Shown here piece after piece: positions 1 through 6,195 of a stretch of DNA of 6,551 nucleotides. Made by a program: the position numbers and the translations under genes. Numbering within the stretch: position 1 is the stretch's first letter; every line of letters begins with the position of its first letter. The notes below the pieces were generated by a model. The model made no database searches. It worked only from the letters and a program-made list of their open reading frames with translations, and had not been told where the DNA came from. The stretch is taken from positions 1 through 6,551 of the forward strand of contig CAMPGT010000224.1 of the NCBI GenBank assembly GCA_946885665.1, given 5' to 3'. This stretch comes from an uncultured Chitinophagaceae bacterium (GTDB lineage: Bacteria; Bacteroidota; Bacteroidia; Chitinophagales; Chitinophagaceae).

Positions 1-91
1 CCTTTATCCCAGGTTCCACATAGAAATCTTCAGCCTTAGAGTCAATCTTACTTAATTCCTCTTTCCTAAGGTAATAGAGGGAAACTATATT
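1..91 (-). other. Short coding-looking open frame running off the left edge, no start codon
   Basis: On the minus strand, after an in-frame TAA at 94-92, a frame stays open for 30 codons to the edge and reads ...YYLRKEELSKIDSK then AEDFYVEPGIK. The residue mix (charged helix-like stretch, then FYVEPG) looks more like real protein than random translation. No ATG or plausible GTG/TTG start lies at its beginning, so it is either the broken front end of a gene that continues to the left, or chance. I do not recognise the family. A weak Bacteroidota-like promoter pattern sits just upstream (TTTG at 110-107, 19 bases, then TAGTTTCC at 87-80), which would instead make this stretch a leader. Confidence is low. 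Confidence 0.2.
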
Positions 92-101
92 TTATCCATG
101 A

Positions 102-312
102 CATCTCAAAAATATCGCGGTTTTAATTTCAAATTTAAAAACCGCATATTCCCGGCATGTGGCGTTTGTATATCTTATCAGTGTCATATTATTTGCGTCG
201 CCAAGAAGTATTATGTACACAAGAATGCAATGGCCAGCCGGTAATTTGTTATACTGGACCAGTCATTTCTTCCTGTTCGGTTTGCTTACCTTTAAAAAAG
301 AATCGTTGAATT
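102..312 (+). pseudogene. Upstream fragment of a small membrane protein, probably frameshifted relative to 313-525
   Basis: One plus-strand frame is open from 102 to 422. The only start candidate near its front is GTG at 159, followed by a hydrophobic stretch (VYLISVILFA), then SIMYTRMQWPAGNLLYW and a second hydrophobic stretch (HFFLFGLLTF). The basic residue plus MxWPxG/A-LL pattern resembles the helix-start motif of small Bacteroidota membrane proteins, such as the KIxHWPGA region of GldL-like proteins; this is resemblance from memory only. After about 311 this frame turns proline-, arginine- and threonine-rich and ends at 422, while the +1 frame becomes strongly membrane-like from 313. The simplest reading is one four-helix membrane protein broken by an indel near 310-330. 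It could also be an unrelated overlapping frame. No ribosome-binding site is evident. Confidence 0.35.
111..150. repeat. Bulged inverted repeat (hairpin or palindromic site)
   Basis: The arms AATAT-C-GCGGTTTT (111-124) and AAAACCGC-ATATT (138-150) are reverse complements except for one unpaired C at 116, giving a 13-bp stem around an AT-rich loop of 13 bases that can pair further. There is no U-run outside the stem in either direction, so it is not a standard intrinsic terminator. It lies between the minus-strand frame leaving the left edge and the plus-strand membrane fragment. A divergent operator, a weak bidirectional terminator or a relic of a repeat are all possible; the sequence does not decide. 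Confidence 0.45.
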
Positions 313-525
313 ATGATCTTTTTTATTGGCTTCGACATCCTGGTGTTGTGCTTGTTGATTTTTCGGGTGAACGAAACGATTCACCTTTCGATCGAACTAA
401 AACGACTACCCCCCGGTCATGAGAAAAAGGTGACTTCAGCGAATTTCACCGTTCACCTAATCGTATCCCTGGTGCTGTTCTTTGTTTTCACCGGGTTAAC
501 CTTTCTGCTCGTGCAATTTTGGTGA
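313..525 (+). CDS. Small two-helix membrane protein of unknown function (possibly the C-terminal half of a split gene)
   Basis: This is a 70-codon frame from ATG 313 to TGA 523-525. Residues 2-18 are a hydrophobic helix (IFFIGFDILVLCLLIF), residues 20-46 form a polar loop with basic clusters (KR at 30-31, KK at 38-39), and residues 47-68 are a second helix (VHLIVSLVLFFVFTGLTF), ending in VQFW. The basic loop suggests a hairpin in the inner membrane with the loop in the cytoplasm. The ATG has no good Shine-Dalgarno, only an A-rich run at 294-299, and an in-frame TGA at 307-309 blocks upstream extension. It converges on the efflux operon, leaving 39 bp between the two stop codons. The upstream frame also looks like membrane protein, so this may be the second half of a frameshifted four-helix gene rather than a complete gene. 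I do not recognise the family and assign no function. Confidence 0.45.
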   Translation: MIFFIGFDILVLCLLIFRVNETIHLSIELKRLPPGHEKKVTSANFTVHLIVSLVLFFVFTGLTFLLVQFW

Positions 526-564
526 GCCGGAAACCTCCATTAGCGCAGCAATCCAATCCCATCA

Positions 565-1710
565 CTACTCCTCCGGCGTATTCTTCATCATGGTCAACAG
601 CGTGTAAGCATTTGCGATGACGATCTTTTTATCATCAGGAAGCGCAGTGGTGATTTCCGTGAATCCGCCAACAGCGTTGCCAATCGCAACAGGTACCATC
701 CTGTAGGTCATCATCTCTTCTTCCGTAAAAATAAAATGCTGGTTCTGCCACTTCACCACGGCAGCATCGGGCAGCACCACACCGTCGCTATCACCTACCT
801 TGATTTCCGCATTCACGAAAGAGCCGGGCAACAAACCCGGAACAGGCTTGTCAATTTCGCAATGCACCTCCGCTGCCCTGCTCTCATTGAGATCGGGCGA
901 TACCAAATGTATCGTTGCCGGCCATTTTTTGCCGCCAAGTGCGTTGCTGGTAAAAGTAACCTGCTGTCCTCGCCGCAGCGCTGCCGCATCCTGTTGAAAA
1001 ACTGTGAGACTGATATGCAATCGCGAAGGATCGATGATCTCAAACAGCACATCCGTCGGCGCCACATACTTGCCAGGATTAACATTCACCTTGCTCACGT
1101 AGCCGCTGATGGGCGCATATACGCGAACCGTGCGGGAAATATTTTTTTCGGTAAGCGTATCGGGCAAAATACCGATCAGCCGAAGTTGCTCGGCCAATGC
1201 ACGACTCGTAATCTTTTGCGATTCGTAGTCCACCCTCGCCTGCTGAAAGGCCTTCTGACTATTAGATTGCGTTTTGCTTAACGCCTCCTGGCGATAATAA
1301 TCGGTTTCCAAAAATTCGAGTTTGCTTTTGCTGAGCAAATAATCCTGCTGCAATTGAATAAAAGCCGCATCCTCCAATACAGCGAGAAGCGTTCCCTTTT
1401 TCACATACATCCCGGGGATCAGGTTGTTGGATTTCAGGTAACCTCCTAACGGAAAACTGATCGTGTGCTTTTTCTCGGGCGGCGCTTCAACAATACCGTT
1501 CACCTTCAGCAACCGGTATAAAGGTTTTGTTTGAGCGGAAGCTGTTGCGATATCCGCACGCTGAAATTGCTCCTCTGTTAACCGCACGCTTTCTGGCGAT
1601 GCATTTTCAGACCGGCTGGAATCCGATGCTGGGGTGGCCGCTGGTTCAGGTGCAGAACCGCAACCACCAAGAACTGAAATCATTAATACGAGCACTGTAA
1701 CTTGTTTCAT
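565..1710 (-). CDS. czcB: Periplasmic membrane-fusion (adaptor) lipoprotein of a heavy-metal RND efflux pump, CusB/CzcB family
   Basis: This adaptor would join the inner-membrane pump to the outer-membrane channel encoded just upstream. The 381 residues begin with a lipoprotein signal, MKQ then VTVLVLMISVLGGC, with the lipobox LGGC placing the lipidated cysteine at residue 17. A Ser/Ala/Pro-rich linker (18-45) leads to the first lipoyl half (about 63-115, with SFPLGGYL and PGMYVKKGTLLAVLED), an alpha-helical hairpin (about 116-188), the second lipoyl half (about 194-227, RVYAPISGYVSKVNVNPGKYV), a beta-barrel (about 229-306, ending PGLLPGSFVNAEIKVG) and a membrane-proximal domain (308-375). 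Length and domain order are normal for the family. The linker lacks the Met or His clusters that bind metal in some CusB or CzcB proteins, so the adaptor gives no hint of substrate. Start: ATG at 1710 directly precedes the signal peptide; there is no clear ribosome-binding site. It is the last gene of the operon, 23 bp after the pump gene. No clear terminator follows it. Confidence 0.93.
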   Translation of the reverse strand: MKQVTVLVLMISVLGGCGSAPEPAATPASDSSRSENASPESVRLTEEQFQRADIATASAQTKPLYRLLKVNGIVEAPPEKKHTISFPLGGYLKSNNLIPGMYVKKGTLLAVLEDAAFIQLQQDYLLSKSKLEFLETDYYRQEALSKTQSNSQKAFQQARVDYESQKITSRALAEQLRLIGILPDTLTEKNISRTVRVYAPISGYVSKVNVNPGKYVAPTDVLFEIIDPSRLHISLTVFQQDAAALRRGQQVTFTSNALGGKKWPATIHLVSPDLNESRAAEVHCEIDKPVPGLLPGSFVNAEIKVGDSDGVVLPDAAVVKWQNQHFIFTEEEMMTYRMVPVAIGNAVGGFTEITTALPDDKKIVIANAYTLLTMMKNTPEE

Positions 1711-1733
1711 ATACTTGAGTTAATTTGATATTG

Positions 1734-2972
1734 TTAGCGAATAATCCCTTGCAATTTTTCTATTTCAAAGGCAGATGCATTGAACTGCTCCGCTACCTGA
1801 AAATACTGCGCCCTGATGTCGATGGCCTCGTTCACCAGTAGCACCCAATCCAGATAATTGATCTCCCCGCTCTGCAAACGGTTGGAAGCGGTTTGAATAA
1901 TAATGTCGGCGTTCGGCAACAATGTGTTGTGATATTGAGTGATCAGCCGCTGATTGTATAAAAACGCGCGGATGGCCGCCGACAATTCCGATTGCAGGTT
2001 GGCATTTACGGCCTCCAGCTCTTTTTCACGTTGCTTAACCTGCAAACGCGACGCCTTTATCCTGGCCGTTTGTGCCGAGTGAAATAAAGGCACGCCGATG
2101 CCGAAAACGCCCGACTGAAACCGGTCGCTCCTGGTAAATAAATGATCCCCCGAGGCAGTGGTCTGCCACCCCGAGAAAGAAGCGTTCGCATAGCCGAACG
2201 TGAGCGATGGAAGCAGTTTACTTTTTTCAAGTTGCAGCGCTGCTTTTCCCTGAACGATCAGGCTCTGCTGCAATTGAACCAGCGGATGATTCGCGACCGC
2301 CGTATCGGATGCAACCACCGGCGTTGCGGAGATATACAGGATACTGTCGGCAACCGGATCCATAAGTGACGAACTGCCTGTTAAATATTGCAACCGGCGT
2401 TGATCGATTTCTTTGTCGCGCTGCAGCATGGCAAGTTGCGTGGCAATTTGCATACGCTGGTTTTCGGCAGCCGTCTTTTCCAGCAGGTCGCCTTCGCCGA
2501 GCCGCAACCTGTTCTCGGCCTTTTGCAGAAAATTCGCATAAAGGCTGTCTGCTTCAGCTAATGCCTGCTGTTGATATTCAAGAACCAGCAGGCCATAAAA
2601 CAGGCGCTTGATGTCTGTTTGTATTTGCAGCGATACATATTGCGTCTGATCGCGGCTCACCCGCACGTTGGATTGATTAAGTGTTTTTTGTCTTTTATAA
2701 ACTGTGGGAAATTGAATGCTCTGACCAACAGTGAAGCGATTGTCGAGATACGTGCTGTTCAGTTTTCCCTGTTCGTAGGTAACATTTGCATGACCGGGAT
2801 CGAAAGCAGATGGCACCAGCGCCTCATAATAATCCTCACTCAGCGCCGCAGCCTGTATATCTTTATTTTTTTCACGCGCCATGCGCAGCAGTTCATCGAG
2901 TGTGGCGGGCGTTTGTGCGGAAGAGAGCGAAGACATAAAAATCAACAAACCAGCGATGGCCACTCTCTTCAT
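1734..2972 (-). other. C-terminal TolC/CusC-like outer-membrane factor domain with retained internal signal peptide
   Basis: This is the segment of the fusion from internal Met 1045 to the end, 412 residues, the size of a free-standing TolC-family factor. It begins MKR, then a hydrophobic core (VAIAGLLIF), then SSLSSAQ, a good signal-peptidase I site between A1063 and Q1064. The mature part starts with TLDELLRMAREKN (1068-1080), the usual first helix of these proteins, followed by long coiled-coil helices (about 1150-1240 and 1345-1450), beta-strand stretches (about 1108-1132 and 1299-1340) and the late repeat motif GEINYLDW...NEAIDIRAQY (1413-1434). The pump's C-terminus is cytoplasmic and five basic residues (R1039 to R1047) precede the core, so this segment would cross the membrane outward and deliver the factor to the periplasm. 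Cleavage there would free it to trimerise in the outer membrane. Cleavage is inferred, not shown. Confidence 0.85.
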
Positions 2973-5900
2973 CTTTCCTCTATTGTAGCGAAATCCTTTT
3001 TCAAAGATCATGTAAAGAACAGGCAATACGAATAGCGTGAGCAACGTCGAAACAATGAGCCCGCCAATCACCACCGTTGCCAGCGGTTTTTGTACGGCGC
3101 CTCCTGCTCCGGTGCTTATTGCCATGGGGATGAAACCAAGCGACGGCACCAGCGCGGTCATCAACACGGCCCTTAATTTGGATTGGGTGGCGTGAACAAC
3201 AATACGCCTCACGTCGTGCCATCCCTCTTTTTTCAGGCGGTTAAATTCCGACACCAGTAATATTCCATTAAGTACGGCAACACCAAAAAGTGCAATGAAA
3301 CCAACACCGGCTGAAATACTGAACGGCATATCACGAATCGCTAAAGCAAATATTCCTCCCATTGCCGAAAGCGGCACAGCGGTATAGATCAACAACCCCT
3401 GCTTCACCGAATGAAACGCGAAATAAAGCAGCAGGAAGATCAGCAACAGCGCCACCGGCACCACAATGCTGAGCCTTTCTTTAGCCGCATTCATATTTTC
3501 AAATGATCCGCCATACACGAGATGATAACCTGCAGGAAGGCCAAGCTGCGCGTTCACTTTTTGCTGCAACTCGGCAACGATCGATTGTACGTCGCGGCCG
3601 CTCACATTAAAACCGACTACGATGCGGCGCCGCGTATTTTCCCGCTGGATCTGGTTAACTCCTTCCACTTCTTCAATGTCGGCGACCAACGACACCGGTA
3701 TCTGTTCACCGGTAGGTATGGCAATCGGCATATTTCGGATGTCGTCAATACTTCTTCTGCCCTCATCGGCGACGCGCACAACGAGGTCGAAACGTTTCTC
3801 CCCTTCATACACCTGTCCTGCTCGCTGTCCGGCGAAGGCCGTATTGATGGTTGTGTTGATGTCGTCCACATTCAACCCGTATCGCGCCATGGCATCGCGG
3901 TTGTACCGGATCACCACCTGCGGCATGCCCGTCACGGTTTCTTCATACACATTGATGGCGCCGGGTACGGTTTGAATAATGTTATTGAGGCGATGGGCAT
4001 AGATGGCCAGCGAATCGAGGTTCTCTCCAAAAATCTTGCACACCACATCCTGGCGCGCGCCGGTCATTAATTCGTTGAACCGCATTTGCACGGGAAATTG
4101 AAATCCCACGGTGATGCCGGGCACCACAGCCAATGCCTCGGTCATCTTCTCCGATAGCTCGGGAAACGAACTTGCCGACGTCCACTCTTTTTTATCTTTT
4201 AGGATCACCATCATATCACCCGCTTCGAAGGGCATCGGATCGGTGGGAATTTCGGCACTGCCTATTTTCGTCACCACCTTCTCTACTTCGGGAAATTTAT
4301 CCAGCAAAATGCTGGTGGCCTGCTGGGTATATTTGATCGTATGATTGAGGTTGCTGCCGGTAAGCAATCTTGTTTCCACGGCAAAATCACCTTCTTCGAT
4401 CTCTGGTATAAATTCTCCTCCCATGCGCGAAAGCACAGACAGCGAAAGCACAAACAATACAAGTGTAACAGCAATAACAGCAAAAGGATACCGCAGTACG
4501 CTGCGAAGCATCGGCTGATATTTTCTTTCGAGCCAAACGGTCATTTTATCTGCCAGGCTCTGCTTGTGCCTAAGCTTTCTGTTCAGCAGCAACGCGTTCA
4601 TCATCGGCACGTAGGTAACCGATAAAATAAATGCGCCGAGTATCGCAAACGCAACGGTATAAGCCATGGGCTGGAACATCTTGCCTTCAATGCCTTCGAG
4701 CGAGAGGATGGGCAGGTAAACGATCAAAATAATGATTTGGCTAAATACGGCAGACCTGATAGTGCCACCGGTAGAACGGATGACCTCTTCATCCATTTGG
4801 GGTCCTGAAATACTCGTAAGGCTCCTGAATTTTTTTGAATGGGAAAAACGGTGAAGGATGGCTTCTACAACGATCACCGACCCATCCACGATCAACCCGA
4901 AATCGATCGCTCCCAAACTCATCAGGTTGCCACCCACGCCAAACTGGTTCATCAGGATAATGGCAAATAACATCGACAGGGGAATGACTGACGACACAAT
5001 CAACCCCGCACGAAGGTTGCCCAGGAAAAAAACGAGCACGAGCACAACGATTAACGCGCCTTCGATTAAGTTGTGCTGCACAGTGTCGATCGCACTGTTG
5101 ACCATTTTGGTGCGGTCGAGGAACGGCTCGATGATCACGCCTTCGGGAAGCGACTGCTGGATGGTCGCTATTTTTTCTTTCACGCGCGCAACCACCTCCG
5201 AAGAGTTCTCGCCCTTCAGCATCATCACCACCGCACCGGCCACTTCGCCCTTATCATTATATGTCATCGCCCCATACCTGATCGCTGCGCCGTAACCAAC
5301 GGTGGCTACATCGCGGATCAGCAGCGGCAAGCCGTTGTCAAGCGTTTTCACTACTATTTTTCCCAGGTCGTCGAGGCTTACTGCCAGTCCTTCACTGCGT
5401 ATATACAAGACAGTTGGTCCTTTTTCGATGTAAGCCCCTCCTGTGTTCTGGTTATTTTTTTCCAGTGCGGCGAACACGTCTGCGATGGTGATACCATATG
5501 CCTTCAGTTGCTGGGGCCTTACGGCAATTTCATATTGTTTTAACTGACCGCCGAAGCTGGAGACTTCCGCAACTCCCGGTGTGCCCATTAGTTGGCGGCG
5601 GACCGTCCAGTCCTGGATAGTGCGCAGTTGCATCGCGTCGTACCTGTCTTCGTATCCTTTTTTGGGCCGAACGACATATTGGTAAATTTCTCCCAGGCCC
5701 GTGGAAACCGGCGCCAATTCCGGCGAGCCGATACCTTCAGGGATTTCTCTTTGTACCTGCTGCAGCCGCTCGCTGATCTGCTGGCGCGCCCAGTACAGGT
5801 CGGTTTCATCGGTAAAGACGATGGTGATCAAAGAGAGGCCGAACCTCGAAAAGCTTCTGATCTGTTTGAGGCCGGCTATATTACTGCAGCTTTGCTCGAT

Positions 5901-6104
5901 CGGAAAAGTGATGAGGCGTTCCACATCGGGTGCGCCCAATGAGGGTGAAACGGTGAGCACCTGCACCTGGTTGTCGGTAATATCCGGCATGGCATCGATC
6001 GGCAGCCGGGTTACTTCAAAGCTTCCCCAAATAACGAGGGCAACGACAAACAGTGAGATGATCAGTTTATTATGTACAGAAAAGCTGATGATCTTATTCA
6101 ACAT
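1734..6104 (-). CDS. czcA: Heavy-metal RND efflux pump fused to a TolC-type outer-membrane factor (CusA/CzcA family)
   Basis: This 1456-residue fusion would use the proton gradient to export metal cations. Residues 1-1044 are a full-length pump (E. coli CusA is about 1047). TM1 lies at 14-30, the first large periplasmic loop at 31-345, TM2-TM6 at about 346-507, TM7 at 540-560, the second periplasmic loop at 561-876, and TM8-TM12 at about 877-1035. The early motif RLPIDAMPDITDNQVQV (33-49) is typical. TM4 carries DFGLIVDGSVIVVE, giving the proton-relay acids D401, D407 and E414, at almost the same numbers as in CzcA. This DFG...DG...E form marks CzcA-like divalent-cation pumps; Cu/Ag pumps have a different TM4. 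RFNELMTGARQDV (675-687) also resembles CzcA. Residues 1045-1456 are a TolC-like factor with its own signal peptide. The start ATG at 6104 precedes a normal N-terminus; no Shine-Dalgarno is seen. Exact metal (Zn, Co, Cd or Ni) cannot be read from sequence. The fusion is known in Bacteroidota from memory, so it is probably not an assembly error. Confidence 0.95.
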   Translation of the reverse strand: MLNKIISFSVHNKLIISLFVVALVIWGSFEVTRLPIDAMPDITDNQVQVLTVSPSLGAPDVERLITFPIEQSCSNIAGLKQIRSFSRFGLSLITIVFTDETDLYWARQQISERLQQVQREIPEGIGSPELAPVSTGLGEIYQYVVRPKKGYEDRYDAMQLRTIQDWTVRRQLMGTPGVAEVSSFGGQLKQYEIAVRPQQLKAYGITIADVFAALEKNNQNTGGAYIEKGPTVLYIRSEGLAVSLDDLGKIVVKTLDNGLPLLIRDVATVGYGAAIRYGAMTYNDKGEVAGAVVMMLKGENSSEVVARVKEKIATIQQSLPEGVIIEPFLDRTKMVNSAIDTVQHNLIEGALIVVLVLVFFLGNLRAGLIVSSVIPLSMLFAIILMNQFGVGGNLMSLGAIDFGLIVDGSVIVVEAILHRFSHSKKFRSLTSISGPQMDEEVIRSTGGTIRSAVFSQIIILIVYLPILSLEGIEGKMFQPMAYTVAFAILGAFILSVTYVPMMNALLLNRKLRHKQSLADKMTVWLERKYQPMLRSVLRYPFAVIAVTLVLFVLSLSVLSRMGGEFIPEIEEGDFAVETRLLTGSNLNHTIKYTQQATSILLDKFPEVEKVVTKIGSAEIPTDPMPFEAGDMMVILKDKKEWTSASSFPELSEKMTEALAVVPGITVGFQFPVQMRFNELMTGARQDVVCKIFGENLDSLAIYAHRLNNIIQTVPGAINVYEETVTGMPQVVIRYNRDAMARYGLNVDDINTTINTAFAGQRAGQVYEGEKRFDLVVRVADEGRRSIDDIRNMPIAIPTGEQIPVSLVADIEEVEGVNQIQRENTRRRIVVGFNVSGRDVQSIVAELQQKVNAQLGLPAGYHLVYGGSFENMNAAKERLSIVVPVALLLIFLLLYFAFHSVKQGLLIYTAVPLSAMGGIFALAIRDMPFSISAGVGFIALFGVAVLNGILLVSEFNRLKKEGWHDVRRIVVHATQSKLRAVLMTALVPSLGFIPMAISTGAGGAVQKPLATVVIGGLIVSTLLTLFVLPVLYMIFEKGFRYNRGKMKRVAIAGLLIFMSSLSSAQTPATLDELLRMAREKNKDIQAAALSEDYYEALVPSAFDPGHANVTYEQGKLNSTYLDNRFTVGQSIQFPTVYKRQKTLNQSNVRVSRDQTQYVSLQIQTDIKRLFYGLLVLEYQQQALAEADSLYANFLQKAENRLRLGEGDLLEKTAAENQRMQIATQLAMLQRDKEIDQRRLQYLTGSSSLMDPVADSILYISATPVVASDTAVANHPLVQLQQSLIVQGKAALQLEKSKLLPSLTFGYANASFSGWQTTASGDHLFTRSDRFQSGVFGIGVPLFHSAQTARIKASRLQVKQREKELEAVNANLQSELSAAIRAFLYNQRLITQYHNTLLPNADIIIQTASNRLQSGEINYLDWVLLVNEAIDIRAQYFQVAEQFNASAFEIEKLQGIIR
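2973..2983 (-). promoter_or_regulatory. Ribosome-binding-like sequence before the internal TolC start codon
   Basis: Read on the minus strand, ATAGAGGAAAG lies directly before the internal ATG (2972-2970) that begins the TolC signal peptide. GAGG ends four bases before the ATG, a short but usable spacing. The same bases encode N-R-G-K of the fusion, so the match may be codon chance. It is notable because neither ordinary start in this operon has such a sequence, and because Bacteroidota depend little on Shine-Dalgarno pairing. It could be a relic of a separate tolC-type gene or allow a free outer-membrane factor to be made. Confidence 0.3.
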
Positions 6105-6195
6105 AGTGATAAGAATAATTTAGGCACACGCCCAAACAAACCGTTGCCGGCACGTTGGCGTGCAGATAATAAATGAGGGATAAATCAATAATCAA
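6105..6195 (-). other. Intergenic leader between the small protein gene and the pump gene, with a GC hairpin
   Basis: This 91-bp gap is mostly AT-rich. Near the small gene it carries a TTGA/TTAT near-repeat (6181-6198). In its middle is a perfect 5-bp stem, GCACG (6150-6154) and CGTGC (6159-6163), with a 4-base loop. No T-run follows the hairpin on the minus strand, so a strong intrinsic terminator is not supported, though it might attenuate or stabilise the message. No clear TTTG / TAnnTTTG promoter or Shine-Dalgarno is visible before the pump ATG. The small gene and the pump are probably co-transcribed, but a separate promoter cannot be excluded. Confidence 0.35.

Noticed and set aside
165..195. 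Possible Bacteroidota promoter, TTTG at 165-168, 19 bases, then ATTATTTG at 188-195
   Set aside because: The second box has AT where TA is expected, and the element sits inside a membrane-like coding frame; too weak to call.
494..501. Eight-base palindrome GGTTAACC
   Set aside because: It lies inside the small membrane gene; palindromes of this length occur by chance and nothing else supports a site.
736..1281. A 181-codon plus-strand open frame opposite the adaptor gene
   Set aside because: It is a shadow: the minus-strand frame has a lipobox and all adaptor domains, while this one is rich in His, Arg and Cys with no recognisable motif.
3522..4070. A 182-codon plus-strand open frame inside the pump gene
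   Set aside because: It lies opposite the second periplasmic loop of a clear pump coding frame, and its translation shows no domain or start context.
4858..5543. Plus-strand frames of 145 and 156 codons opposite the TM4 and first-loop region
   Set aside because: They overlap each other and the conserved DFG...VDG...E region; the composition is that of antisense shadows.
1734..6104. Pump-TolC fusion as an assembly or sequencing error
   Set aside because: Both halves are full length and in frame with no extra or missing residues, and I recall the same architecture, of similar length, in many Bacteroidota.
6105..6143. Possible promoter with TTTG boxes just before the pump gene
   Set aside because: The only spacing that fits puts a poor second box (TATTCTTA) within about eight bases of the ATG, leaving almost no leader.
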